NCBI GenBank assembly: GCA_035578175.1
Contig: JAQMRL010000014.1
Coordinates: forward strand, 13,839,774 to 13,903,773
Origin: Catonia carolina
Lineage: Eukaryota; Arthropoda; Insecta; Hemiptera; Achilidae
DNA: 64,000 nucleotides
Direction of reading: 5' to 3'
Shown here: positions 42,737-54,164 of the stretch, in pieces
Layout of the letters: each line of letters starts with the position of its first letter
How positions within the stretch are numbered: the first letter of the stretch is position 1
Translations under genes and position numbers: made by a program
Notes under the pieces: model-generated
Database searches by the model: none
Told to the model about the DNA's origin: nothing
Seen by the model: the letters and a program-made list of their open reading frames with translations, nothing else

Positions 42737-43483
42737 ATGGTAAAAATTTTGACAAATGAGGAGGAGGATATGTTGTACATGTTTAGGAGGCTGAAGGAGG
42801 AATATCTGAGGTGGGGGATGAAGATTAATATGACTAAAACGGCTTACGTTGTGGTTGGGGAGAGGGGAGAGGATTTGGTTGAGGAGGGAGTTTTGGTGAG
42901 GAACTTTGCGAAATGTAAATACTTGGGAGCACTTATCACAGAGGACGGCAGGTGTGAGGAGGATATAAGGTGTCGTATCGGTCAGGGAAGGGCAGCAATT
43001 CGAAAGCTGAACGGTCTGTTGTGGTCTTCAAAAGTTAGCCTGAAGACAAAAAAGATGCTTTACAGTACAGTTGTGGAGCCAATTGCAACATATGGAGCGG
43101 AGTGTTGGCAAATGAGTAAGAGGAATGTACAGCGATTGGAAGCTTTAGAAATGGATTTTTTCCGCAGAGCATGTCGTTTGTCTAGATTAGATCGAGTAAG
43201 AAACGAGGATATTAGGAGACGGGTAGGAAGATCTAATACAATTATGAAGGGAATTGAGGACAGACAGTTAACATGGTATGGGCACGTTCAGCGAATGAAT
43301 TCAGATAGATGGCCGAAGAGAGTGTGGGAATACTGTCCAGCGGGAAGACGAAGAAGAGGAAGGCCCACGGGGAGATGGAGTGAGGGAGTTCGAGGGGCCA
43401 TGGAGAAAAGGAATTTAAGAGAAAATGACTGGCGGGACAGGAGGCTGTGGAGATCGAAATGCGGGATGCGGAGCAATCTGTAG
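42737..43483 (+). pseudogene. Non-LTR retrotransposon reverse transcriptase, C-terminal part
   Basis: An uninterrupted 248-codon frame, the longest credible one here. NEEEDMLYMFRRLKEEYLRW and GMKINMTKTAYVV correspond to the region just after the catalytic Y/FADD box, which is absent. KYLGALITEDGRCEEDIRCR is the conserved YLG motif, followed by VEPIATYGAECWQMSKRNVQ (thumb region, ..YG.E.W), DRVRNEDIRRRVG and RQLTWYGHVQRMN, with a Gly/Arg-rich GRRRRGRPTGRW end. This is typical of arthropod endonuclease/reverse-transcriptase LINEs without RNase H. It is 5'-truncated. After the stop comes a GTAAAAGTAAAAGTAAAGTA-like tail. It lies inside the TTAA-flanked element. Confidence 0.85.
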
Positions 43484-43771
43484 GAACCCCGCTAAAAGTA
43501 AAAGTAAAGTAAGTAAGAATTTTGATTTTCACACGTTTTTTAAAAAAGAGACAATTTTTTTCATCGAAAAATCACCGAAAAAATGTTTCTCCCATAATTT
43601 TCAATATTTGTAAAAACGGCATATTCAATCAATAGAACTGGACGATTAACATACTCCATAAAAATTTCAGCCTTGTACTTTTTGTGGAAGCTGAGCGAAA
43701 GGTACACAAAGTTCTAAAAATGACGTTTGAAGATATTCGCGTTTAAAGTTTGAGAAACAAAAACACAAGTG

Positions 43772-43962
43772 CCGGCCGCATTGGCGCAGTTGGTAACGTG
43801 CTCGCCTCTCATCATACGGTCCTGGGTTCGAATCCCACTCAGTCATGGCATATTTTCATACGTTCAAAAAATCATTTCATCCTCCATTGTATATGGTTAC
43901 ACCCCAACGTCGTCGCTAATGACCTTAGTAGTTGATGCGACGTTAAATAAATGAATTAAAAA
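43772..43962 (+). mobile_element. S2-headed SINE with different tail and clear target duplication
   Basis: The head GGCGCAGTTGGTAACGTGCT and the B-box GGGTTCGAATCCC match the 7.1 kb copy. The tail is instead AACGTCGTCGCTAATGACC and GATGCGACGTTAAATAAATG with an A-rich end. AAAAACACAAGTG repeats at about 43759-43771 and 43963-43975. Confidence 0.85.
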
Positions 43963-44126
43963 AAAAACACAAGTGTAAACAAAGACAGACCACAAGAAAT
44001 TAATAAAATATTTTCTATTTGGCATAGCAACATGATTTTAACGCCATTTTGAAGCGCACATTTCAAACTATATTTTTAACAAAAAACCAAAATCGATATT
44101 GTTTAGTTTTTCATTCCATACTCCCC

Positions 44127-44228
44127 TTAATAACGGACCAATTTTTTTATGGAAAGGTTCGAGAGCACTTTTTTAATAATTGTCCTTCTAAGAAAAGGAA
44201 ATTTTGTTTTGTGACACGAAGTTAGTAG
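44127..44228 (+). repeat. Unit B, right part (empty site for H1)
   Basis: TTAATAACGGACCAATTTTT, then ATGGAAAGGTTCGAGAGC and GGAAATTTTGTTTTGTGACA, colinear with unit A minus its H1. Confidence 0.75.
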
Positions 44229-44336
44229 CCTAATCAACCGGTATAGATACGGCAGTGTAAGTTAATTCTCCTTGAGCTGTGTAAAATTTTGTGCCGTTTC
44301 CGGTCGTTTTAAGAACAGAATGTCTTTTACCCTAGA

Positions 44337-44415
44337 ACAGTGATTCTCAACCTGAGGGTTGTGGTGATATTATAGAGGGGTTGCGAAACAATAATGAAAT
44401 CATTTAATGAGAAAA
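44337..44415 (+). mobile_element. hAT-like terminus
   Basis: CAGTGATTCTCAACCTGAGG then GTTGTGG resembles hAT MITE ends. No right end found because H1 follows. Confidence 0.4.
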
Positions 44416-44421
44416 AAAAAA

Positions 44422-44954
44422 TCTGGTGTGAAACACTCACACGACTTTCTCTTGCCAACGCTAATAATTAACAATATAACCTAACAATAGTAATAAAACA
44501 TTAGAAATAAACAAAAAGCTAACTTAAAAAACCTTAACCTTATTTTAATCATGAGTGAAAGACGCATAATGAAAATAAACCTCAGTTTAGCTTAAAAATA
44601 CGGAAAATCACTCTTTCACACTAAACTAGGCTCTGTATAGAAAAATGCTCTAATAAAAGTTGTAGATCTTTTAATTTCCTAAAAATTTTATTACATACAC
44701 TTTTGTCGTAAAATGCATTCTAAGGCTGAAATCGTAAAAAAAATCGATTTTTTACGTTTTCGGGAGAAAAAAAACAGAAAATCGCTAATTATCGCTAAAC
44801 TAAGCGTTATACAAAAAAATGTTTAAATAAAAGTTGTAGAATTTTAAATTCTCTACAACTTTCATTACATACATTTTTGCGCTTAAATGCATATAAAAGC
44901 CACAATCTTAAAAAAAAAATTTTTTACGAGAAAACAGCCTCTCCAAGAATTTCA
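44422..44954 (-). mobile_element. H1 element, 3' half
   Basis: TCTGGTGTGAAACACTCACA to CTCTCCAAGAATTTCAGCA, covering both direct repeats. The microsatellite half is missing. Confidence 0.82.
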
Positions 44955-45047
44955 GCATTTTACTTTATTTACTCATGATTAAATATGGTTATATATTTGA
45001 GTATTTAAATTAGCAAGAGAAAGTCATGTGAGTGTTTCACAACAATT
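44955..45047 (+). mobile_element. H1 solo 3' end, variant, opposite orientation
   Basis: TACTCATGATTAAATATGG, AATTAGCAAGAGAAAGTCAT and GTGAGTGTTTCACAACA joined directly to the previous minus-strand copy. Confidence 0.6.
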
Positions 45048-45810
45048 TTTTATTAATTTTTCTTATTGAATTTTTTTAGTAGGCCTATATTTGTTATTTC
45101 TCGTAAAATTTAAATAACACTAGGTTTGCTCCTGTTAAGCTTTTATTTTCTAAAAATTTAATACTTTGTTTTTTATTATATTTACTATACCAAATTAATT
45201 TCTGTAAAATTACCTTCTGAAAACCGTGAGAATTTTAAAGAAAGGATTCAAGTTAAAGATTTTTAGTTTAGATAGAAGAAGACACAAAATTTTATAGGAT
45301 AATAGAAAATGGAGTTAAAGTTAGAGAAAATTATTTAAAGTCAAATTTTATAAAAGATTTCATAAAATAAAACAGTTGACGGTGACTCCTTTTACAGGAA
45401 TTTCTTAGGTGGGTAATCACGTTATCTGTTTATTACAGCTACTGGACATTAGTTCTTCTTTGTGTGTAAGTTACATAGAGAACGCTTAAAAAATTTATCA
45501 ATATTTTAATCTCTTTGTTTTTAATATCACCAAAGAAATCATATACCTAAAACGCAAAATACAATGTAGCCCTATTATTTGTAACGTAGAATCTCCTTAC
45601 CCTTAAAGATAGAGTTCTACAAAAAAAATTTAAATAATTTTCACATTTTTTTGTAGAAAAGACATGGCTATTCTATACTAAAATACCCAAATAAACTATT
45701 ACGAAATTATGAAAATTAGTTTAAAAATTTTAACATAATAACGATTAATACAAGTTCTTTCGGGATCTGGTAATAAATTATAAATAGCCTAAACTTTTTT
45801 TTAACTTATT
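45048..45810. other. Unassigned AT-rich region
   Basis: Nothing recognised. Confidence 0.4.
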
Positions 45811-46618
45811 TTTAAATTCTCTTACCAATTTGAATTAAAATATAGGAAAGAAATTACTGTTTTATGTCGATTTTTCGAAATCCAGTTTTCATCGGATCTA
45901 CACGGTATTTATTAAATATTTCAAGAACGGAACATCGTACGAACTTGAAACTTACGTTAGACACCACTAGAGGACCCGACCCAAACATTTTCATCAAAAT
46001 CGGTCAACCGAAAGTAGTAGTTTATTCGTGTCATTTTTCACTTTTTTGCGATTTTTCTCAAAAACGGCTCGTAACTTGAGCCGATTTTTTTGTAAATCGG
46101 CTCATTTACTACATACGCCATGACTGCTGAAATTCTTGGAGAGGCTGTTTTCTTAAAAAACTTCTTTTTTTAAGATTGCGACTTAAATATGCATTTTAGC
46201 GCAAAAATGTATATAATAAAAGTTGTAGAAAATTTAAAATCCTTCAACTTTTATTTCGAATATTTTGTATATCGCTTAGTTTAGCAGTAATTAGCGATTT
46301 TTTTTGTTTTTCTTTCACGAAAATGTATAAAAAAATGATTTTTTCCAGATTTCAGCCTTAGTATGAAATTTAACGACCAAAAGGATAATCAAATTTATAG
46401 GAAATTAAAAGATCTACAACTTTTATTTAAAACATTTTTCTCTACAGAGCCTAGTTAGCGTGAAAGAGTGATTATCCGTACTATTTTTAAGCCAAACTGT
46501 GGTTGATTATCATTTTGCGTCTTTCACTCATGATTAAAATAAGGTTATGTATTTTTAGATTAGTTTTTTTTTGTTTATTTTTAAAGTTTTATAACTAATA
46601 TTAGGTTATATTGTTAAT
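45811..46618 (+). mobile_element. H1 element without microsatellite, 3'-truncated
   Basis: 5' end TTCTCTTACCAATTTGAA. The (GT)n segment is absent, and GATCTACACGGTATTTATTA joins ATATTTCAAGAACGGAAC. It ends TGTTAATTATTAAC without the terminal hairpin. The shortened ACTACATACGCCATGACTGC segment defines a local subfamily. Confidence 0.8.
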
Positions 46619-46624
46619 TATTAA

Positions 46625-46666
46625 CAATAACAAAAAATATGTTTTCAGCGATTGGTCTGTGTGTGT

Positions 46667-46761
<95 letters not shown>

Positions 46762-47831
46762 TGTGTGTGTGTGCGCGCGCGCGTATGTGTGTGTGTGTGT
46801 GTGTGCGTGTGCCTGAACAGAATATCTCAAGAACGGAACATTGTACGAAATTGAAACTTAAGTACTACTACCAGGACCCGCACGAACATTTTCATCAAAA
46901 TCGGTCAACCAGAAATAGTAGTTTATTCGTGACATTTTCACTTTTTGCGATTTTCTCAAAATTGGCGATTTTTTTCTCATTTACTACATTTTTTATACTC
47001 TACAAGATAGGGTAGGCGCCATGTCTGCTGAAATTCTTGGAAAGCTCGTTTTCTCGTAAAAAAAAATGTTTTTTTTTAATGTTGTGGCTTTAATATGCAT
47101 TTAAACGCAAAAATAGATATAATAAAAGTTGTAGAGAATTTAAAATCCTACAACTTTTATTTAGAAATGTTTTTATAACGCTTATTTTAGCGGTATTTAG
47201 CGGTTTTCTGTTTTTTTTCTCACGAAAATGTGTAAAAAAAATCGATGTTTTTTAGATTTCAGCCTTAGTATGCATTTCATTTACTACATACGCCATGACT
47301 GCTGAAATTCTTGGAGAGGCTGTTTTCTCGTAAAAAAATTATTTTGTTAAGATTGCGACATAAATATGCATTTTAGCGCAAAAATGTATAGTATATAATA
47401 AAAGTTGCAGAGAATCCTACAACGTTAATTTCTAACAGTTTATATAACGCTTAGTTTAGCGGTAATTATCGATTTTTTGTTTTTCTTTCACGAAAATGTA
47501 TAAAAAGATGAATTTTTTAAAGATTTCAGCCTTAGTATAAATTTTACAACAAAAGTGTATAATTAAATTTATAGGAAATTAAAAGATCTACAACTTTTAT
47601 GTAGAGCATTTTTCTCTACGAAGCTTTGTTTATCGTGAAAGAGTGATTTTTCGTATTTTTAAGCCAAAGTGAGGTAGATTTTCATTTTGCGTCTTTCACT
47701 CAAGATTAAAATAAGTTTATGTTTGTTGAAGTTAGTTGTTTTGTTTATTTCTAATGTTTTAATACTAATGTTAGATTATATTGTTCATTATTTGCATTGG
47801 CAAGAGAAAGTTGTGTGAGTTTCACATCATA
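46625..47831 (+). mobile_element. H1 element with internal duplication
   Basis: Starts just before the microsatellite. After the second repeat begins it jumps back (about 47274) to ACTACATACGCCATGACTGC and repeats that part before reaching GGCAAGAGAAAGTTGTGTGA. The duplicated part carries the same deletion as the upstream copy, suggesting recombination between neighbours. Confidence 0.8.
46656..46812. repeat. (GT)n with (GC)n interruption, about 155 bp
   Basis: Long GT run, ACGTGTG, a short GCGCGCGCGC block and GT again, at the H1 microsatellite site. Confidence 0.95.
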
Positions 47832-48332
47832 TTTTTAGATGTAGCTGTGAGTCGGGTGTGTTTGGCTGTCGGCAAACCATAAAATGGGTGGTTCCGTTCA
47901 CGAGAACTAACTCATTTGTCAGAGACCGTTTAAGCGAAGTTGACCGCTGACGCCCCCCCCCCCTGCTTACGCCACCATCCTCATCTATCCCAAACGGTAT
48001 TACGTATAACAGGCTCTGTTCTTATCAGCTATTATAATAACAATTATTATTATTATTATTTTTAATAATAATAATAATAAAATAAAACGTGTAAGTAATC
48101 TTGGCGTAATATGGTTATAGTTGGTTTTTTATAGCCCCTTTTCCGTATTTTTAATATAATTTATTGTTATAACTAAACATGGATCGGCTTATGTTAAATT
48201 TTATGGTTACTTTTAATCGTTTGTGTAACTATTTTTATTTCATCAAGTATTATTAGCACATGTCTACATCATTAATATATACAATTTTAACCACGGGCTT
48301 ATTCCTAGATTTCAAATTAAATTTAAAAAATT
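47832..48332. other. Unassigned region; (TTA)n/(TAA)n palindrome
   Basis: TTA repeats at 48045-48060 face AAT repeats at 48065-48080. A C9 run occurs near 47954. No gene. Confidence 0.5.
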
Positions 48333-49256
48333 ATCTGTGTGAAACACTCACACGACTTTCTCTTACCAATGCAAATAATTAACAATATAAATTAGTAATA
48401 AAACATTAGAAATAAACAAAAAAATTAACCTCAAAATACATAACCTTATTTTAATCATGAGTGAAAAACGCAAAATGAAAATCAACCTCAGTTTGGCTTA
48501 AAAATACGGATAATCACTCTTTCACGCTAAACTAGGGTCTATAGAGAAAATGCTCTAAATAAAAGTTGTAGATCATTTAATTTCCTATAAATTTGATTAT
48601 ACACTTTTGTCGTAAAATTTATACTAAAGCTGAAATCTTGAAAAATCTAATTTTTATACATTTTCGTGAAAGAAAAACAAAAAATTGATAATTAACGCTA
48701 AACTAAGCGTTATAACTTACAAAATGTTCGAAATTAACGGTGTAGGATTTTAAATTCTCTACAACTTTTATTACATACATTTTTGCGCTAAATGTATATT
48801 AAAGCCGCAATCTTGAAAAAACAATTTTTTAATGAGAAAACAGCCTCTCCACGAGTTTCAGCAGCCATGGCGTATGTAGCAAATTAGCCAATTTAAATAA
48901 GAAATTGTAAGTTACGAGCCTTTTTTGAGGAAATCGCAAAAAAGTGAAAAATGACCCGAATAAACTACTACTTCCGGTTGACCGATTTTGATGAAAATGT
49001 TTGTGTCGGGATCGGTAAAAGTATCTAACTTAAGTTTCAAGTTCGTACGATGTTCCGTTCTTGAGTATTCTGTACACACACATCCACACACACACACGCA
49101 CACGCACACACACACACACACACCAATCGATAAAAACATGTTTTTTGGGTTCAGGGGGGTCTGAAAACGTGTAGATCCGGTGAAAACTCGATTTCGAAAA
49201 ATCGACATGAAAACAATACTTTCCTTTCTATATATTCATACAGGCAAGAGAAAGTT
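48333..49256 (-). mobile_element. H1 element, full length, local subfamily
   Basis: Both termini are present, with the microsatellite at 49074-49123. The minus strand shares the shortened CTACATACGCCATG segment with the two copies at 45.8-47.8 kb. Confidence 0.87.
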
Positions 49257-49271
49257 AAAAAAATATTTGGT

Positions 49272-49903
49272 TTTATCCATGTTGCCAGTTTGAGTACGTG
49301 ACATCCTATCGGACTGTTTACCTGAATTCATAGACTGCATTGTCAGTTCAGGTAGACAGTCAAATTCAGGCAACATGAATAGTAGCACCCACCCCCGCAT
49401 TACCGAGTCTATTTTTCAAAATTTTAAAAATTCTACCACAACATTGGCCAATCAATATTTCATGTTTTTAACATACCTGTACAAAGCTTTTTACGCTGAA
49501 TAAAACCATAGTTTGCCCGTGCCGAACGATCGAGCGGTTACCGAGATAGGTTCAGAATATTGTTAATAAATCAAAATTTAAATAACGTACGAATTTGGAA
49601 TTTCGTACTCGCTGTAAGAATATAATTGTCCATGTTGTGTTAAAATTTCAATTTTTTCGATCACATAGTTATCGAGTTACTCTAAACACATGAAATTTGT
49701 TGAGGTAGCAAAAACAACCGGCTCTTTTGTCTTTCAACCTCGATATGGCAAATTTTAAACAGCATTAAAAATATATGTTTATTATAGGTCAACGCAGAAT
49801 AAAATGAGCTAAATTTTGATGTAAAGTATGTTAAAATCCGACTCATAGTTTTGGAGATGCAAGGGTTCAAATTCGGGTGTCTATGATTATGAAACCAATA
49901 GTA
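49272..49903 (+). mobile_element. FB1 half element (centre plus one arm)
   Basis: Carries a degraded version of the central hairpin (TTTACCTGAATTCATAGACT; TCAGTTCAGGTAGACAGTC), then the complete arm to GAAACCAATAGT. The opposite arm is missing. Confidence 0.8.
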
Positions 49904-50090
49904 GAACTTTGAATGGCTACTATTAACCTACTATTAGCAATTATTCCACTTAACTTTGGAACTGGTATTAACAAATCATATGAGTTGGAAATCATATGAG
50001 CTTATGATTGGAAGAAGCAGACTTGTGACCAACAGTCTATATCAGACGGCAAGGCACCATGATGAATCATGTTATATACAGAATGATTCA

Positions 50091-51038
50091 AAACTATACG
50101 CAATTTCTTGGGATCTCATTCTATAGCAAAAAATAAGTAAAAAAGTTCATATAAACATATGCCTGAAAACGCTTAGTTAGTTAGTTACGGCTAGCGAAAA
50201 ATTTCACCTAGAACTCTATACCCTCGGTGAAGTAAGGCCGTATAAAAATGTTAAAGGTAGTTACAAGATTACTTCCATAAATGGTAAATAAAGGTGTATT
50301 TTTTCTTAAATAAATTTGTAGAAAATTTAATTCTGAGAAGATTCATGTGGATTACTCAGGAAAAAAATGAATAATAGATATTGAAATTTCGCTTTATTTA
50401 AAATCAAAACAGACGCACATAAAACGTACATTTTTAACTGCATAAAATATTAATTAATATGTAGGTTGGGAGTAACAGCTGAAATTGATCAGCTGTTACT
50501 CCCAACCTAAGATGTTATGCAGTTAAGAATGTGCGTTTTATGTGCGTCCGTTTTAATTTTAAATAAAGCAAAATTTCAATATATATTATTCATTTTTTCC
50601 TGAGTAATTCACATGAATCTTTTCAGAATTAAATTTTTGTAGAAAATTTATTCTAGAAAAAATACACCTTTATTTACCATTTATGGAAGTAATCTTACGT
50701 TAAACACAAAAATGTGTTATTTCTTTGCACCAATTCTTGTGTTATATGTAAGATATCTCTGAAAGTATTGCATTTACAGCTCTGGAACCAATTTTATTCA
50801 ATTTTTCAGATTAAAAAACATTAGAAACATTCGTATTTGTATCTTTGTAACTACCTTGAACATTTTTATACGGCCTTACTTCACCGAGGGTACAGAGTTC
50901 TAGGTGAAATTTTTCGCTAGCCGTAACTCGCTAACTAAGCGTTTTCAGGCATATGTTTATATGAACTTTTTTTCTTATTTTTAGCTATAGAATGAGATCC
51001 TAAGAGATTGCCGTATAATTTTGAATCATCCTGTAAAT
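50091..51038. mobile_element. FB3 palindromic foldback element
   Basis: Ends TACAGAATGATTCAAAACTA and inverted TACAGGATGATTCAAAATTA. Arms match through GATCTCATTCTATAGC, TTCGCTAGCCGTAACT-type and ACGGCCTTACTTCACCGAGG to a central hairpin at 50463-50509. The right arm has about 155 bp (roughly 50695-50850) lacking in the left, so the left arm suffered a deletion. TA lies next to both ends. Confidence 0.8.
50463..50509. repeat. Central hairpin of FB3
   Basis: AGGTTGGGAGTAACAGCTG and its exact inverse surround AAATTGAT. Confidence 0.9.
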
Positions 51039-51045
51039 ATGTTTC

Positions 51046-51639
51046 TGGCACATTAATAGGCTAATACGGTGCTTCGTCTGTGTACTTAAGTCCTTTATCA
51101 TTTAAATTATCATACAATTTCAATTAGACATAATTTTTCTCTCGCCATTGTGATAGCCTGTGAAGCATTTTCAGAAACTATTATTACACAACCAGCCAAT
51201 TTATCAGAACAGAACAATAGTTCACAACAGTTTCGAAGATAATTGTAATAAAGTTTAGACAATTATTCTTAGAAAAAAATAACAGAAGTTAAAAACCAAA
51301 TATTTTATTTCACATAACAATAAAAATACTACTTATATATATTTCAATACAAAATATTCTACATTACAAGTATAAAATCTTTATATCAAATTTATTTATT
51401 TATTTATTACAAAAAATACAGTTAAAAGATATATTTTAACTACGTATTTACAAAAATTAAAAGCAATACTGAAGAAAATAAAATGAGATTCAGTTAAGAT
51501 CAATAAATAAAAAAAGATTATATACTATAAAAATTCACCAAATGCAAAATAGATGACTGACTTGATTAAAAAAAAAGTAAGTAACAAAAAGTGTAAGTAA
51601 AAGTACGCAATAACCTTTTTTTAATTTTCTATCCCTATG
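51046..51639. other. Unassigned AT-rich region
   Basis: Nothing recognised. Confidence 0.4.
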
Positions 51640-51786
51640 TGTGTACAATCTGTTCAATTAAGAACAATAAGCAACCCCATGACCCAATGAGATGAGGGTG
51701 ACATGTAAATGAGGTGTAATCTTGTACAGACCCAGGCCGACCAATCTTGAGAGAGTATGGTTAATTGAACCCCAATCATCAACTAA
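51640..51786 (-). mobile_element. S3 SINE, tail half
   Basis: TCAATTAAGAACAATAAGCA, CCCATGACCCAATGAGATGA and GAGAGAGTATGGTTAATTGA. The tRNA-like head is missing. Confidence 0.7.
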
Positions 51787-51851
51787 CATAAAAGTGTGCA
51801 TGCGATGATGTATTTATATATTTGCATGCATCTATTGTATCATAAGTACAA

Positions 51852-52320
51852 TAGATAAATATTTAGGATGCAAGATTTCCTATGACAAAGATGATGACGT
51901 GAGTGAAAAACTGGCAAATTCAGCACTGTCTGTGGTTGTATTTGCAGGACAATAAGAAAGGACACCCAAATGAAATTTTATAGAGCAATGGCTGTACCAC
52001 TCATAACATGTGGGAGTGAAACATGGGTGTTATTACAGAGGAATGAATCTTGTATCCAGGCTGCTCAAAAAAGATTTTTGCGGGAAGTCAAAGATTGTAC
52101 CCGGTTACATAGAGTATGTAACAAAGCTATCCGCGCCAAGTTAAATGTTCAGTTATTGTTGGGAACGTTAAGAATAAATAAGAGAAATTGGTCATTTACT
52201 TTGCATGCCAGCTCACAGACTTCCTCTGTGATCATGGAAATATAAACCTAGAGGGAAGCGAGGCTTGGGAAGACCTAAAAAGAGATGGATGCCGGAACAG
52301 GCCATGGAGCCTAGTCCTTG
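51852..52320 (+). pseudogene. LINE reverse transcriptase C-terminal fragment
   Basis: DKYLGCKISYDKDDDVSEKL carries the YLG motif. After a frameshift, MKFYRAMAVPLITCGSETWV, RNESCIQAAQKRFLREVKDC and TRLHRVCNKAIRAKLNV match the thumb and tail of insect LINEs. A GRPKKRW-type end is recognisable in another frame near 52275. Non-functional and a different family from the 42.7 kb piece. Confidence 0.75.
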
Positions 52321-52439
52321 ACAGATGATGATCTATTGTATATTTGGTGGTTTTTCCTATATTATAAATAATTTATAAACAATACAAAAAATGTTTAACA
52401 AAATTATAATAGAAATCATCGTATTAGATAAGGAAAGTG

Positions 52440-53480
52440 ACTAGTAAAATTTATAGCAAAAATTTCCGAAAAGTTTGAAATTAAAACAGGCATTAGTTAG
52501 GCAGGGTGATAGAATGAAACCAGTTCTTTTTAACTGAGTGCTGGAAAAAGTTATTTAGGAACAGGAAATTGAACCTGTTAATGAAGGATTGTTAAACCAA
52601 GTACACATTGGTGGATCAAAAAAATGGTATAAAGATAAACTGTCTTGCTTTTGTAGACGATCTTGTAATCGTTTCTAGAAAAACAGAAACAGTAATAGAA
52701 CAAATCAACGTGTTAAAAGAATAAGAAGAAAAAGCAGAACAATAGATTTCCTTCGAGAAAAAAAATTCATAACAAACATCAAAATAGCCCCCTCCCCAAT
52801 CACCTGAAAACAAAACACGAAAAAATTGCGAAAGTTGATTGTTTTAAGTATCTTGGATATATAATACAACCAAAGACCAGCAAAAAGGGAAGCGAATGAC
52901 AGATGAGGAAAGATGGCCAGTGCACTTCAAGGAACTCCACTTGTACAAGAAGAAAATATTCTCATAACAAATCAAGATTAGATATCATAATACTGTGATA
53001 AAACCTACATGTCTGTACGTGAGTGAGTGCCTTAAAATGACCAGTAAAGCTGGTCTAAAAGAATCACAGAAATTTGAGAGAAAGATGCTTCACAAGATAA
53101 AAGATGGACAATATAGGTTATGAAGTTGAGAATAAAATTGCATAAGGAAAATAAACGATTAATGAAAAAGATAAGAAAAAGAATACTAAAATTGTATGGA
53201 CACCTTTATAGAATGGATGACAAATGTTTAAGACACTAAAAAATAAATGTAAGGTGTCAGATAAATGATTTAAAGAAGTCAAAAAAGATATTGAATAAAC
53301 CGTAAAAACTTAATGAACCAAACCAAATTCAAACAACTAAACGGACTTTCATGAAGAGTGAAAACAGAACACCGGGTAGGCAGAAGAAAGGAGAAAAGCC
53401 TACAATGAATGAAAGCTTAGAATATGGGCTACAAAAAGAGCTTCCAAAAAGTCTAATGTCACCACACTTGGTCTTCAATT
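52440..53480 (+). pseudogene. Highly decayed LINE reverse transcriptase
   Basis: Pieces in several frames: KISEKFEIKTGIS, RQGDRMKPVLFN, LAFVDDLVIVSRKTETVIEQ (the A/FVDD catalytic box, near 52650), a KYLGYI-like motif near 52850, and a tail ending near AATGAATGAAAGCTTAGAAT. The downstream part (53085-53470) is repeated at 61257-61640, so the two share a 3' end family. Confidence 0.65.
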
Positions 53481-53532
53481 TGCCCTGTACGAGGGAAAGA
53501 ATACATATACATATAATAAAATGGTATAAAAC

Positions 53533-53932
53533 AGTGTTGTTTAGGTCATCAGCAAAAAGGCTGGTTTGAACCTGTAGATGTTTTACTAAGTAAAACGAGG
53601 AGTGAGGTGGTTTACCATTGTCTTCCTCACTGAGTGGAAAAGTATGCTTATCAGCATGCCCGGTCCTCTGAAAAGCACATACAGTATTTACCACTCTCCA
53701 AATGACACCTTCACTTCATTCACCACAGGGTCTGGCTGTATAATGAAATTCATTACTTCCAGAGGAGATAACTGTAATTAGAGTCTTTTACACCTCTACC
53801 GCTTCTGTTCTTAAATTATTCAGTCATTTAATTGACTGGCCATGTGATAAAAAACAGAACTATTTATTTTAGCCCCGCAACGAACAGATTGAGTGTAAAT
53901 AATTTGACACTCCACTTGTCTGTTATGGGCAG
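53533..53932 (-). mobile_element. S1 retroposon, full length
   Basis: From GTTTAGGTCATCAGCAAAAA to the head CTGTTATGGGCAG. Its uninterrupted TTTTACACCTCTACCGCTTC at about 53788 is the empty-site equivalent for the mariner at 55047. Confidence 0.8.
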
Positions 53933-54127
53933 TTGAAATACTTATAACTAAAAATTATTTAAACATTTATTAAAACCTAATAGCTACTGTCTGTCTGTGA
54001 CTTGATATAAAACATTATGATAGTTTTAAATTATAATATTAGATAAATTAAGTATACATTATACTAAATAATACAATTATAATACAATACATAATAATAA
54101 TACAAAAAATTAATTAATATACAATAC

Positions 54128-54164
<37 letters not shown>

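Larger units (their letters stand above)
42594..44126. mobile_element. TTAA-flanked element carrying LINE and SINE passengers
   Basis: Ends GGGGAGTGTGGA and inverted GGGGAGTATGGA, flanked by TTAA on both sides (42590-42593 and 44127-44130). Unit A has a single TTAA at the equivalent point (41287-41290), so this is a verified insertion of 1533 bp. TTAA specificity suggests piggyBac-like mobilisation, but the ends do not begin with the usual CCC. No transposase is recognisable inside. Confidence 0.65.

Noticed and set aside
43780..43850. tRNA gene
   Set aside because: Same reason: it is the head of a SINE with a clear target duplication.
45920..46080. Conserved peptide DPNIFIKIGQPKVVVYSCHF seen in many frames
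   Set aside because: It arises from one conserved H1 DNA block. Copies are noncoding, in random context and often frameshifted.
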